Assembly: GCA_023256385.1 (NCBI GenBank)
Contig: JAGDXL010000017.1
Span: forward strand, 1-34,330
DNA from: Nitrososphaerales archaeon
GTDB lineage: Archaea > Thermoproteota > Nitrososphaeria > Conexivisphaerales > Conexivisphaeraceae
DNA length: 34,330 bases
Direction: 5' to 3'
Of this stretch, positions 18,154-28,405 are shown piece by piece; position 1 is the first letter of the stretch, and every line of letters begins with the position of its first letter. The notes beneath the pieces were generated by a model, which made no database searches, had not been told where the DNA came from, and saw nothing but the letters and a program-made list of their open reading frames with translations. The translations under genes and the position numbers were made by a program.

Positions 18154-19933
18154 CTTCCTTCGCCACCTCCGAGAGAAGCGCGTCGAACTCGGCACGCATC
18201 TGCCTCTCGACCTCCTCGAGTTTTCCGAGCTGGTCCTCCGGGACCTCATACCTGAGCCTGGGAAGAAGGGACGCTGTCTTCAGCGCGCGCACGTCATCTA
18301 TCTTCGCGCCCTTCTCGATGGCGTCCAGTGCCCTGTTGTAGAACTCCACGAACAGCCTGAGCAGGGCCACCTGCTTCCTTGGACTCGCGTAGCTGTCCAC
18401 GGGGTCGTACGCGTTCTGCTGCAGGAAGCCAAGCTTCATCAGCCTCGCGACGTCCAGGACGAGCTTCTCCTCGTCCGGGAGCGCCTCGGGCCCCAGCAAC
18501 CTCACTATATCCTTCAACGCATCCTCCCTCTGCAGGACCTCGTACGCCCTGTCGCGCAGATACCTCCATTCCTTGTCCACGTTGGACTCCCACCAGCCCT
18601 GCACGGAATCCAGATAGCCGGAGTAGCTCATTATCCAGTTTATTGCCGGATAGTGCCTCGAGTACGCAAGCGCTGTGTCGAGCGCCCAGAAGACCCTCAC
18701 GAACCTGAGGGTATGCGTCGTGACGGGCTCCGTGAAGTCCGCGCCGGGCGGAGATACTGCGCCCGCGAGGCTGACGGACCCTATTCTGGACGGCTCCCCG
18801 AGTACCTCGGCCCTGCCGGCCCTCTCGTAGAACTCCGCCAGGCGAGAGGCGAGATAAGACGGGAATCCCTCCTCCGCTGGCATCTCCTCGAGCCTGCCAC
18901 TGATCTCCCTGAGTGCCTCGGCCCACCTGCTCGTGGAGTCCGCCACCATTATCACGTCGTAGCCCATATCCCTGTAGTACTCCGCGATCGTCACCCCCGT
19001 ATAGATGCTGGCCTCCCTTGCCGCCACGGGCATGTTGCTCGTGTTGGCTATCAGGACGGTCCTCTCCATCAGGGGCCTCCCTGAGTACGGATCCTTGAGC
19101 TCCGGGAACCTCACCAGGACCTCGGTCATCTCGTTCCCCCTCTCCCCGCATCCCACGTAGACCACAACCTTCGCGTCGGCCCATGAAGCTATCTGGTGAA
19201 GGGTGACGGTCTTGCCCGTGCCGAAACCGCCGGGGATCGCGGCCGTCCCGCCCTTAGCGAGCGGGAAGAACGTGTCCAGTATGCGCTGACCTGTTATGAG
19301 CGGCACGTTCGGCGGAAGCCTCGCGCGATAGGGCCTCTTCTGCCTCACCGGCCAGTAGTGATAGAGCTTGAGCTCGCGCTTTCCCCCTGGACCCTCGACG
19401 GTCACTATGGGATGCTCTAGGTCATAGTCCCCCTCAGGCTCCACGGACGTGACCTTGGAGCGCGGAAGATCCGGCGGTGCCAAGACGCGGTTCTCTAGGA
19501 TTGGGGTCTCCTGAACGGTGCCGAGTATCCAGCCGGCACCGATCTCATCGCCGGCCTTGACCGTGGGCACGAAGTGCCACTTCCTGTCCATGGGTATGTT
19601 CTCGACGGAAACGCCCCTCTTGACGAATGGCCCCACCATTTCGGCTATGCGGTTGAGCGGTCTCTGCAGTCCATCGAATATGCTGCCTATGACGCCCGGA
19701 CCCAGCGCGACCGAGAGAGGGCGGCCGGTCCTCTCCACGGGCTCACCCGGCCTTATGTTGCTGGTGGATTCGTACACCTGTATGAACGCGGTGTCCCCCT
19801 CGAGCTTTATGACCTCGCCCACGAGCCTGTCCTCGCCGACGTTGACGACCTCATACATGCGAGTTCCCGACATGTTGTCGGCCTTCACCGCCGGGCCGCT
19901 GACCCAGATTATCCTCCCCTGCGATGACATCAC
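18146..19933 (-). CDS. atpA: A-type ATP synthase catalytic subunit A
   Basis: 595 aa. Walker [72 protein letters not shown]. Confidence 0.97.
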   Translation of the reverse strand: MMSSQGRIIWVSGPAVKADNMSGTRMYEVVNVGEDRLVGEVIKLEGDTAFIQVYESTSNIRPGEPVERTGRPLSVALGPGVIGSIFDGLQRPLNRIAEMVGPFVKRGVSVENIPMDRKWHFVPTVKAGDEIGAGWILGTVQETPILENRVLAPPDLPRSKVTSVEPEGDYDLEHPIVTVEGPGGKRELKLYHYWPVRQKRPYRARLPPNVPLITGQRILDTFFPLAKGGTAAIPGGFGTGKTVTLHQIASWADAKVVVYVGCGERGNEMTEVLVRFPELKDPYSGRPLMERTVLIANTSNMPVAAREASIYTGVTIAEYYRDMGYDVIMVADSTSRWAEALREISGRLEEMPAEEGFPSYLASRLAEFYERAGRAEVLGEPSRIGSVSLAGAVSPPGADFTEPVTTHTLRFVRVFWALDTALAYSRHYPAINWIMSYSGYLDSVQGWWESNVDKEWRYLRDRAYEVLQREDALKDIVRLLGPEALPDEEKLVLDVARLMKLGFLQQNAYDPVDSYASPRKQVALLRLFVEFYNRALDAIEKGAKIDDVRALKTASLLPRLRYEVPEDQLGKLEEVERQMRAEFDALLSEVAKEVV

Positions 19934-20574
19934 TTACCCCCCTTCAACTCATCCGCTATTGCGCTCTTAATAGTTTCCCGATACCTAGCCAACCTGGCCT
20001 CGAACGTGTTATCGTAGGAGACCTTCCCGTCAGCGCTCGACACCACGAGGCCGCCGACGGACTCCACGACCTCGTCCGAGAGCTTCAGCGAGACGCCCCT
20101 GAAGCGCTTCGTGCGGGAGGCCCTGGTGAGCACCTTCTTGGCGAGCGCGGCATCGGGCGCAGCCGGCCTGACCACGAGCTCCGGGGAGCCCACGGCAACT
20201 GAGGCCTCCTCGAGGAGCGCCAGAAATATCTTCTCATAGTCGGAGTCGCGGGGCATGGCAGATATCCTTGACATCGCCTCCCTCATGATATCCTCGGACT
20301 TCTCATCCATGATCCTGAGGAGCTCGCCCCTGGCCCTGATCTCGGCCATTCCGAGGAGCCTGGACTTGGCGCCCTCGATCTTCGTCGCGTATTCGCGCCT
20401 GACCTCCTCGAGCTCCTTGAGTGTAGCCTCCTTGGACACGCGTATTCTCTCAAGGGCCTCGGACTCGGCGGACGACACCAGCTCCTCTATCCTCTTCTTC
20501 TCCAGGTCCACCACGTCATCGACTACTGAGGGTCCGCGCTCTGTTCCCGTCTGCTGCTGGGTGCCGGAGCTCAT
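19930..20574 (-). CDS. atpE: A-type ATP synthase subunit E (peripheral stalk)
   Basis: 214 aa, long charged N-terminal helix ([61 protein letters not shown]) and globular C-terminus. Confidence 0.88.
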   Translation of the reverse strand: MSSGTQQQTGTERGPSVVDDVVDLEKKRIEELVSSAESEALERIRVSKEATLKELEEVRREYATKIEGAKSRLLGMAEIRARGELLRIMDEKSEDIMREAMSRISAMPRDSDYEKIFLALLEEASVAVGSPELVVRPAAPDAALAKKVLTRASRTKRFRGVSLKLSDEVVESVGGLVVSSADGKVSYDNTFEARLARYRETIKSAIADELKGGK

Positions 20575-20867
20575 GAGCCCATCATCTCCTTCACCATCTC
20601 CATGTAGTCGATCTCCCTCGGGCTGCCGCCGGGTGACGGAAGCTCGTAGATGAGCGGCACCGCGTACTTCCCCTTTATAACGGCAAGCTCGGGTTCTATC
20701 TGCGATGCGAAGTCATCGCTCAGGAGGATGAGCCCGACGTTCCCTGAGTCCAGAATACGCCGGAGCTCCTCTAGCATCTCGCGAGGGCCGGACACCTCTA
20801 TCCCATCCGCCCCTACCAACCGAAATGCGTTGACGAATATCTTGTCGCCTATGGCGACTACCCTCAC
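20571..20867 (-). CDS. atpF: A-type ATP synthase subunit F
   Basis: 98 aa. VVAIGDKIFVNAFRLVGADGIEV, GLILLSDDFASQIEPELAVIKGKYAVPLIYELPSPGG. Confidence 0.92.
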   Translation of the reverse strand: MRVVAIGDKIFVNAFRLVGADGIEVSGPREMLEELRRILDSGNVGLILLSDDFASQIEPELAVIKGKYAVPLIYELPSPGGSPREIDYMEMVKEMMGS

Positions 20868-20928
20868 GCTTGGCTATCGCGATGTCCTCTATAAAAAAGT
20901 TAAAATGCGATAGAACTAAGCCTCCAGC

Positions 20929-22929
20929 GTGCCCGTCGAGCGCAGTCAGCGCGTTGTCCTGGCGACGAGCAGGGAAAAACTGGATAGGTTCGTCTCAGAC
21001 CTGGTATCCTTCGAATATTTTCACTTCGCTGAGGAGAGCCAGGAGTTCCTGGACTACGCGCTGGCCCAGCGCGTGGACGAAATGTACTCCAGGCTCCTCT
21101 CGCTGGCTGATAGGCTACACCTGAAGAAGGACGTGGGCGTGATGGACTCGTTCCGCGAGGGATATCCGCCGAGCAAGAGGACAGTGATAAGCGCCGCTGA
21201 TCTCTCGGGGCTAGTGGCGGAGCTGGAGGCGCGCGAGGAGGCGGACGCCGGGGAAATGAGGAAGCTGATGGACGAGTTGGATCAGGCCAGCAAGCGCGAG
21301 GAGTCGCTGGAGAGGCTCCACGCGACGGTGGGCGCGTTCTCCAGGCTGGAGCTGGACCTCAGTTCCCTAGCCAGCCTGCGCAGGCTTTACGTGGAATTAT
21401 TCGTGGCTGATAGAAAGGACGTGGCGGAGATAGCCAGGAGCGTGGGGGACAAGGGCGCCCTCTACAGCGAGCCGCTGGATGTGAGGAGCGCGCTGTGCGC
21501 CGTGATAGCGCTCAGGGAGAACGCGGACTACGTGGAACGCGCGGTCAGGGCATTCGAGGTCTCCTACCTGAGGTTGCCGGAGGGCTATCCGAGCGTGCCG
21601 AGCGAGGCCTACCGGAGGATATCGGAGGAGCTGGAGGCGGCGAGGAAAGAGGTCGAGGAGATCTCGAAGCGGGTGAAGGCGCTCGCGGAGGAGAAGGGTA
21701 GGAACATCGAGGAGCTGCTGGAGGCGGTGGAGCTGGCGAGGGCACAGACTGCGCGCATGAGGTCGAGCAACCTGAAGCGGGTCGCGATAGTCGAGGGCTA
21801 CGTCCCCTCGGGAATGCTGGAGGACTTCAGGAGAAAGTTCAGCGGATATCTGGTGGGGGTGGAGGAGCAGACCGGCGACGAGCCCGGAATTTTCAGGAAT
21901 AACAGGTACAGCGCCAATTACGAGGAGATAACCCTGCAGCAGGGACCGCCCTCCAAGAGGGAGGTCGACCCGACCACGATAATCTCATTCGTGTTCCCCA
22001 CCTTCTTCGGTTTCATGTTCGGGGATCTGGGACATGGAATCCTGCTGATTATACTGGGACTAATACTAAGGCTCAGGGGCTACGAGAGCCTGAGGAGATG
22101 GGGGAACCTGATAATCTCGTTCGGCGTCGGAGCGGCCATAATGGGGGTGCTGGACGGCGAGGTCTTCGGACTGGAGCTTTGGCACCTCATAGGGGTGAGC
22201 AGGCTCTACGGAATACCGGTTCCGATAATACCGGCCCACGACGTAGTCACCGTGAACAGCGCGTATGTGGTGGACCTCCTCTTAGTGTTAGCGCTGCTGA
22301 TAGGAGTGGGGCACATACTTTCCGCGTACACGCTCGGATTCTACCAGGAGGCGAGGGCCCGTGGACTTAAGTATGCGGCTATCCAGCGGATACCGGTCTA
22401 CGCGTTCTACATATCCGCGCTCTTCTGGGGCTACGCCTTCATAATGTCGGGGTACAGCTTCAGCGCAGTCATGGGGCCAGTGATGACGCCGCTGGGCGTG
22501 ACGACCGAGACGATAAGCCATGTGACGCTGCCAATAGTGCTGGCGGGATCCATAGGCATGATCGTCACTAAGGCCATGGAGAGCAATTACATGGAGAGCG
22601 TCATAGACTGGTTGGTGAACGTGATAGAGATAATATCAAACTCGATAAGTTATCTCAGGCTCGCAGTGCTGCTGATGGTGCACATAGCGCTGCTCTACAT
22701 CGTCGATATGTTCTACCCTGCGGGCGTGGCCGGCGCCGCGGCGGCCGTGGGATATACTGGTTGGATACTGGGTAACATTGGGGTGGCGGCGCTCGAGGGC
22801 CTGATGGTGTACATACAGGACATAAGGCTCCACGCGTATGAGTGGTTCATAAGGTTCTACGAGGGGAAGGGGAAGCTGTTCCAGCCCACAGGTTCCAGTG
22901 GTAGATGGATGTCACTCTGGGAATCTTAA
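20929..22929 (+). CDS. atpI: A-type ATP synthase subunit I (a-subunit)
   Basis: 666 aa. FVFPTFFGFMFGDLGHGILLIILGL, ISNSISYLRLAVLLMVHIALL. Opposite orientation to neighbouring atp genes. Confidence 0.95.
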   Translation: MPVERSQRVVLATSREKLDRFVSDLVSFEYFHFAEESQEFLDYALAQRVDEMYSRLLSLADRLHLKKDVGVMDSFREGYPPSKRTVISAADLSGLVAELEAREEADAGEMRKLMDELDQASKREESLERLHATVGAFSRLELDLSSLASLRRLYVELFVADRKDVAEIARSVGDKGALYSEPLDVRSALCAVIALRENADYVERAVRAFEVSYLRLPEGYPSVPSEAYRRISEELEAARKEVEEISKRVKALAEEKGRNIEELLEAVELARAQTARMRSSNLKRVAIVEGYVPSGMLEDFRRKFSGYLVGVEEQTGDEPGIFRNNRYSANYEEITLQQGPPSKREVDPTTIISFVFPTFFGFMFGDLGHGILLIILGLILRLRGYESLRRWGNLIISFGVGAAIMGVLDGEVFGLELWHLIGVSRLYGIPVPIIPAHDVVTVNSAYVVDLLLVLALLIGVGHILSAYTLGFYQEARARGLKYAAIQRIPVYAFYISALFWGYAFIMSGYSFSAVMGPVMTPLGVTTETISHVTLPIVLAGSIGMIVTKAMESNYMESVIDWLVNVIEIISNSISYLRLAVLLMVHIALLYIVDMFYPAGVAGAAAAVGYTGWILGNIGVAALEGLMVYIQDIRLHAYEWFIRFYEGKGKLFQPTGSSGRWMSLWES

Positions 22930-23961
22930 TAGGGCATATATGTCGTCCTTGGGTACCCCGTTCTCTATCCCGAACGCGATCGCGGACAGATTGCGAACCT
23001 CGTTCTCGACGAGGAAGACCAGGGCGGCCAGCACCGGAGGCTCCATGGCGGCGGCCGCCCACGCGCCATCAGCAGTATGAAGTCTGAAGGAGATCACGGA
23101 GCTGACCACGGCGTTCGCGTCGTCGCCCTTCAGATATGCGCCATAGGGGGTCCTTCTCAACACGTCGGCATAGGACGCAGGAGGTGCCCCTTCAGACATC
23201 AGTCTTCTCAGTGGATCCGGAGACAGGTATAGATTACCCTCCGTTATCAGGAGCTGGGAGGCCTGCGTCGCCGGGAGGCCTATCGACGCGTGCCTGAGCG
23301 CAAGCCCCAAGTTGTATTCGTCCACCATTGAGAGCACGAGTCTGCCAACATATGTATCCTCATCCTCCCCGCCTCTGATCGCGATGCGGGCGATACCGCC
23401 GATCGTGAAGCGATCCACCACTATATCGAAGGACGCGGGATCCCCCGTGGATTCGTAGATCTTGAGACCCTCCTGCGCCACGTCGTAGTACTCCGTGCCC
23501 GAGAGGCCCATCACGGCACCCCCGAGGTCCTTGGCGGCGGCCGCCCTAACGACCAGGTCGCGCCTTCCGAGCAGCTCCTCGGCCCTCATGTAGAGCCCAT
23601 CCAGTATCTGCTCGTAGGCCTGCCCAACTGCCTTACCCCTCAGCACAGCCTTGACATCCCAGGACGTGTACCGCTCGAAGAGAGCTGTGAGCACCCCATC
23701 TCCGGAGTACAGGCGCATCAGACGATAGTGAAGGTCCATCAGGCTTCCCATGAGTATCTTCTCCAGATCCTTCGCCCGGGAGATCCGTTCGTTCCCGAGG
23801 GATTGTGCGTAGCGCGTGGACCTGAGCCTCTCGGAGAGCTCTTCTACGCTCGTGAAGCCCACGGCCAGTTTGAAGAAGGTCCTATCCAGCAGCGTGCCCC
23901 TAATGAAGTATGCCTTGGTTATCGCGTACACGTCATCCTCGTACTCGGTCAGCCGCGGCAA
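22912..23961 (-). CDS. atpC: A-type ATP synthase subunit C (d-like)
   Basis: 349 aa, helical, YDVAQEGLKIYESTGDPASFDIVVDRF, VENEVRNLSAIAFGIENGVPKDDI. Confidence 0.9.
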   Translation of the reverse strand: MPRLTEYEDDVYAITKAYFIRGTLLDRTFFKLAVGFTSVEELSERLRSTRYAQSLGNERISRAKDLEKILMGSLMDLHYRLMRLYSGDGVLTALFERYTSWDVKAVLRGKAVGQAYEQILDGLYMRAEELLGRRDLVVRAAAAKDLGGAVMGLSGTEYYDVAQEGLKIYESTGDPASFDIVVDRFTIGGIARIAIRGGEDEDTYVGRLVLSMVDEYNLGLALRHASIGLPATQASQLLITEGNLYLSPDPLRRLMSEGAPPASYADVLRRTPYGAYLKGDDANAVVSSVISFRLHTADGAWAAAAMEPPVLAALVFLVENEVRNLSAIAFGIENGVPKDDIYALLRFPE

Positions 23962-23964
23962 GGG

Positions 23965-24363
23965 TCACTCCTCTCCCCTTCCATTGGGGATGAGAATCTT
24001 GAGTGCACGCTCGACCAATATGGCGCGTTTCTCTTCGAACTCCGCGGCGAAGGATCTGAGTTTCTCCTCCTCGGTCCTCAGGATCTCCTCAGCCTTGGCA
24101 GATGCGTCCTCCTCAGCTGCCTTCAACTCCGCCTCGCCCTTGGCGCGCGCTTCCTCGAGTAGCTTTGCCCTGGCCTCCGAGGAGAGCTTATCCGCCTGGC
24201 TCAGAAGCTGTCTGCTCCACGCACGGACACTCGCCTCTAACTTGTCAAGCTCTACATCGAGCTCGGAGAACAGCTTCACCGCCTTCTCGACAACCTTCGG
24301 CTCGCGCTGTCCCACATTGTGGGCGATGACCGGCGCCAATAAATAGTTATCTGTGCCGGCCAT
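23965..24363 (-). CDS. A-type ATP synthase subunit H-like peripheral stalk protein
   Basis: 132 aa coiled coil rich in A/E/K, first gene of the leftward atp unit. Confidence 0.75.
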   Translation of the reverse strand: MAGTDNYLLAPVIAHNVGQREPKVVEKAVKLFSELDVELDKLEASVRAWSRQLLSQADKLSSEARAKLLEEARAKGEAELKAAEEDASAKAEEILRTEEEKLRSFAAEFEEKRAILVERALKILIPNGRGEE

Positions 24364-24494
24364 GTTCTGGACTGATAAGTCGCCGACATTCTACATGTAT
24401 CACGTGCTTCCACGCGTAGAGCCTCCCATCCATGCATAAGCTCTCACGTGACGCGACTCAGATTTATTAATATGCGCTTACGATATACCGGGCA

Positions 24495-24626
24495 TTGAAG
24501 GCTAGGTTCAGAGGGGTGTGCCCCGAGTGCGGCAGTGAGATAAAGGTAGGTCAGGAGATCATTAGGTATCGTGGAAGATGGGTGCACAGAAGTTGCGCCC
24601 CCGAGGTGGAGCCGGAATCCGAGTGA
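24495..24626 (+). CDS. 43-aa zinc-binding mini-protein
   Basis: Not in the ORF track. TTG start, MKARFRGVCPECGSEIKVGQEIIRYRGRWVHRSCAPEVEPESE (CPxCG...WVHxxCA). TATA-like TTTATTAATATG about 30 nt upstream. Confidence 0.7.
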   Translation: MKARFRGVCPECGSEIKVGQEIIRYRGRWVHRSCAPEVEPESE

Positions 24627-24677
24627 AGCGACATGTGAACCAGATCTTTATATTGACCAGGCACCATGTAGCGAGGC

Positions 24678-25055
24678 ATGGCAATTAAGGTGAAGCTGGA
24701 CGAATGGATGCGACTGCCAAGGCTGGGCACAGAGGCGTTCAAAGAACTCATGAGGTCAGGTGTACGCTACGATACTGGAAGGGGGTTCTTGGTCCCTCGT
24801 GGAGCAGACCTCCTGCGCATTAAGCGCGCAATATCGGGTGCGCTCAATGGGGCGCCCGTGGAGTTTGAGTTCAAGTGCATGCTATGCGGACGTGAAATGT
24901 CGTGTGAGGACTGCGAGTACCATGACGTATGCTCCATAGAGACGTCATCCCCCTCATGTATATGCTCAAACTGCGCAAAATCCGCGAGCTTCGAGGCATA
25001 CATGGAATTGTGGAGGGAGCTCTCACAGGATAATACACGTGGCCTACAGGCATGA
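24678..25055 (+). CDS. Cys-rich conserved-looking archaeal protein of unknown function
   Basis: 125 aa; CMLCGREMSCEDCEYHDVCSIETSSPSCICSNC contains multiple CxxC pairs. Confidence 0.6.
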   Translation: MAIKVKLDEWMRLPRLGTEAFKELMRSGVRYDTGRGFLVPRGADLLRIKRAISGALNGAPVEFEFKCMLCGREMSCEDCEYHDVCSIETSSPSCICSNCAKSASFEAYMELWRELSQDNTRGLQA

Positions 25056-25194
25056 TATTTAGCTACGTTCTGAAGTTGCTCAGCACTCAAGATCCCGGCC
25101 ATGTTAAGCCAAGGGCTAGAGTCATCATCGCGACCTAATTTAGCGTCCTCATCAACATAAATTCTTTTAGAGGAGGACGTCTCAGTTATGATGC

Positions 25195-25662
25195 ATGGTG
25201 GCGCTGCTGAAGGTGGACAAGGAGGTATCACTTGATAAATTCAGGAAATTCCTGATAATGAGTACGTGCAAATCGTTCATACCTGAAGAGTATGAACGCG
25301 ATTTTCTGGTGTTTCCGGAGAGATATGGAGAAAAAGGTGTTATATATGTGGAGGCGGCCGACAAATATACCCTTGATAAGGCTAGGGACATAACGTTCGT
25401 ACGCGTCAAGGACGTTCTCGGCGTCATATACGAGTCCAAGAGCGGTAATACATACCTCAGATGGAGGCAGACCCGGGGGAAGAACGGGAGGGTCTCCGGC
25501 CATGCCTCGACCAACGCGCTGGTAAATCTGATAGCCGCCGGAGTGCTATCAGAGGAGGACGTGAGAGATCTTCAGGCGATCTCTGGGGCTGCTGAAGGCG
25601 AGGACAAGGAGAAGGCCGGTGGGGAGGAGTCTGGAACCGACAACGGAGAAGTGAAATCATGA
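25195..25662 (+). CDS. Hypothetical protein
   Basis: 155-aa ORF, purine-rich SD GAGGAGG upstream, acidic low-complexity C-terminus. Confidence 0.55.
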   Translation: MVALLKVDKEVSLDKFRKFLIMSTCKSFIPEEYERDFLVFPERYGEKGVIYVEAADKYTLDKARDITFVRVKDVLGVIYESKSGNTYLRWRQTRGKNGRVSGHASTNALVNLIAAGVLSEEDVRDLQAISGAAEGEDKEKAGGEESGTDNGEVKS

Positions 25663-25681
25663 TTATGATCGACTGATGTTT

Positions 25682-27142
25682 TCACAACGAGAATCTTATG
25701 GCAGCGCGGTCTATTGATTCGAATATTGTTGGATGCTGATGGGCAAGTAACGCCAGATCCTTCACCTTAGAATTAGTTGCAATAGCCAGTGCTACCTCAT
25801 TTATCAGGAGTGATGCCGCTTCACCTAGTATCAGCCCCCCTATTATCCTCTGGGTCTCGCGCTCCACCACGATCTTGACCCAGCCCTTCCTGACGCCCAT
25901 TATCTGGGCATATGCGTCGTCGGCGAGATCGTAGCTGACCACGGAGTGCGGAATCCCGGCCTTCCTAGCGGCCGCAGGCGTGACACCTACGTATGCGGCC
26001 TCCGGCTCCGTGAAGAGTGCCTGCGGTATGGAGTTGAAGTTCACCTCGTATACAGGATGCCCGTGCAGGATGTTCCACGCGGCGATCGTCGACTCCTTCA
26101 CGGCGGCGTGAAAGAGCATGAATTTACCGAGGAGATCACCGGTCGCGTATACCCCATTCCTCTTGGTCTCCATCGTGGGCTCCACCACCGCGCGCCCGTT
26201 CTGGATTATCCCCAGGTGCTCCAGTCCCTCCACGTATGGAATCCTCCCGGCCGCCATCACCACCTCGTCCCCCACCGCAGTCCCCCTCGACCCGTCGGGA
26301 CGCACGTACTCCACCACTTTCTGGGAGCCCTCGGAGCGAATCTCCGTGACCTTGGAGTTAGTCATGACCTTGACCCCACGCGCGCTGAGCTCCTGACCTA
26401 TGGAATTCACCACATCCTCGTCCCATCCGCTGAGGATGCTGGGAAGCATCTCGAGCAAGGTCACGCTTCTCCCGGCTGAGGCGGCCATCAGCGACGCCTC
26501 CACGCCTATGTAGCCGCCGCCCACCACGACCAAGGAGTCAGGCATCCTCCTGAAGCTCGTCCTGTAGCCGAACAGTTCGAGGCTTCCTATCGTCAACTCG
26601 GATCCCCTGATCGGCGGCCTCAGTGGAACTGATCCCTGCGCTATTATCAGGTTCCTTCCGCGCACCTCCTTCCTCCAAGAGCCATCCAGATCCTCGACGA
26701 CGACCCTGTGCTCGTCCAGTACACGGGCTATTCCCTTCACGAACTCCAGGTTTCCATGTTCCTTGATCTCCCTTATGTGTTGATGGTACCTTATCGTCTG
26801 CACGTCGTCCTTGTGCGACACCGCGTCCTCCCAGATGGCCCTGAGGGCAGGAGCTCCGGCGTTCCTGCTGCCCACGCTCTCCAGTATGCCTCTGACCTTC
26901 TCCATCAGGTACACGGTCATGGCGATGGCCTTCGAAGGTATGCATCCCTCGTAGAGGCAGTTGCCGCCTAGGTTCCCCTTATCGTCCACCATCAACACGC
27001 GACGGCCGCCCTTACTCAGCTCGAACGCACCGTGATATCCGGCACCTCCGGCGCCGACTATGACCACGTCGTATTCCTCCGTCCTAGGAGGATCTAGGAA
27101 CTCCTGATCGGTTGGTGGAAAAACTGGATACTTGCCGAGCAT
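25682..27142 (-). CDS. Dihydrolipoamide dehydrogenase-like pyridine nucleotide-disulfide oxidoreductase
   Basis: YDVVIVGAGGAGYHGAFELSKGGRRVLMVD, redox motif GGNCLYEGCIPSK, VVVGGGYIGVEASLMAASAGRSVTLLE, ATGDL, C-terminal HQHPTIFE. Start MLGKYP inferred. Confidence 0.9.
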   Translation of the reverse strand: MLGKYPVFPPTDQEFLDPPRTEEYDVVIVGAGGAGYHGAFELSKGGRRVLMVDDKGNLGGNCLYEGCIPSKAIAMTVYLMEKVRGILESVGSRNAGAPALRAIWEDAVSHKDDVQTIRYHQHIREIKEHGNLEFVKGIARVLDEHRVVVEDLDGSWRKEVRGRNLIIAQGSVPLRPPIRGSELTIGSLELFGYRTSFRRMPDSLVVVGGGYIGVEASLMAASAGRSVTLLEMLPSILSGWDEDVVNSIGQELSARGVKVMTNSKVTEIRSEGSQKVVEYVRPDGSRGTAVGDEVVMAAGRIPYVEGLEHLGIIQNGRAVVEPTMETKRNGVYATGDLLGKFMLFHAAVKESTIAAWNILHGHPVYEVNFNSIPQALFTEPEAAYVGVTPAAARKAGIPHSVVSYDLADDAYAQIMGVRKGWVKIVVERETQRIIGGLILGEAASLLINEVALAIATNSKVKDLALLAHQHPTIFESIDRAAIRFSL

Positions 27143-27235
27143 AACACCGCGCCAAGTTCTACGAGTTTTTAAATATTGTGCCCTAAAATTAAATAATAAT
27201 ATCATGTTAATAGTTAAATCATATTTTTCTACATC

Positions 27236-27655
27236 GTGCGAGATGTTGTGCGGCTAAGCCGATTTGTGGTGCGTCCAGATACGTCAACTAACGGTAGAGC
27301 CCTCCGCTTTATCATTAAATTTGTAAATAATTCAATTGATTTGTGGCAGGATGTTCGGCTCAGACCCAACTATTTAATAGGCAATTCCTTCGACTATAGT
27401 CCGATGTCCCAGCCTGAGATAATAGATTTTGAGATAGTGAAGGATTGTGGGTGGATGGAGCTGAAGCTAGCCAACGGCGCCATTTTGCGCGTGAAAGTGG
27501 AGCCGAGCGCTGTGGCGTATGCGGGCAACGATCCCAATACCGGGCTACCGATATTCTCGATACAGATAGGCGCTATAGTTCAACTCGCAAAGGTACCTCG
27601 CGAGCTCATGCGCAGACCTGGACAAGGTGAGCAGGCTCAAGGTGCATACAGATGA
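27236..27655 (+). CDS. Hypothetical protein
   Basis: 139-aa ORF, GTG start, no recognised motif. Confidence 0.5.
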   Translation: MRDVVRLSRFVVRPDTSTNGRALRFIIKFVNNSIDLWQDVRLRPNYLIGNSFDYSPMSQPEIIDFEIVKDCGWMELKLANGAILRVKVEPSAVAYAGNDPNTGLPIFSIQIGAIVQLAKVPRELMRRPGQGEQAQGAYR

Positions 27656-27863
27656 GTTATACTCCCACTACTGAACAGGAACTGCCGGCTCCACGAACAT
27701 CTATTTGTTCCCGGCTATCCAGTGGGAATGGTCACTATGCACTTCCGCATGTAGAAGGTAGTGGCCTTTGCTTTCCATATCCCCAGTCAAAATGTGAGAT
27801 AGGCGCACGTCCTAGTGGGCGTTCATCGACACATTTTTATCTAGGAGCGCTCGCGCATTTACA

Positions 27864-28202
27864 ATGTCGACGTCCACTGAGGAGAAACTAAGGGAATTCC
27901 TCAGGGATGGTAAGGATTGGGCGAGGCTCAGGACCAGCGTACCTGGCATCTTCGTGATAAAGATGCCCGGGTACAAGGGCTCCCAGAGCAGACTCGCAGT
28001 CGAGATAAATCCAGTCGGTGAGGACGGCAGGCCGAAGAAAAGGAATGGTCTGGTCATAAGGAACGCGGCGGAGCTGAAGGAGTTCTTGAACCTAGTGTCC
28101 AGCCCCAGCCTAGAGAAGCTGATCGATGAAATTACGCGCGTAAATCCGGAGATGAAGAAGGCCGCGACCCATGAAGGTGGCGAGGGCGTCCTTGAAATCT
28201 GA
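27864..28202 (+). CDS. Small conserved-looking archaeal protein of unknown function
   Basis: 112 aa MSTSTEEKLREFLRDGKDWARLRTSVPGIFVIKMPGYKGSQSRLAVEINPVGEDGRPKKRNGLVIRNAAELKEFL... Confidence 0.6.
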   Translation: MSTSTEEKLREFLRDGKDWARLRTSVPGIFVIKMPGYKGSQSRLAVEINPVGEDGRPKKRNGLVIRNAAELKEFLNLVSSPSLEKLIDEITRVNPEMKKAATHEGGEGVLEI

Positions 28203-28405
28203 TACGTATAGATGAACGCGACGAGCGTGGCGAGATATTTTATTTAGCTCCTTGAATACATTCATCATCCCACTACCCTCTCCGGGTTGGGATTTTGTCC
28301 GCGCTTAAGCTGCACATGTGGATAGCACTATTAACCATGTAACTTCTCACCCGCGACTGTAAGTAGCTAAAACCAGCGTACAGCACAATCCTTCTGCTCC
28401 CACAA

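Noticed and set aside
17417-19084. 555-aa plus-strand ORF opposite atpA/atpB
   Set aside because: Antisense to clearly coding sequence; low-complexity P/R/S/L-rich translation typical of GC-rich shadow ORFs.
18294-19184. 296-aa minus-strand ORF within atpA
   Set aside because: Out-of-frame overlap inside a conserved gene; G/R/E-rich artefact.
28255-28275. C-box-like ATGATGA on the minus strand (possible C/D sRNA)
   Set aside because: No properly spaced D box (CTGA) found.
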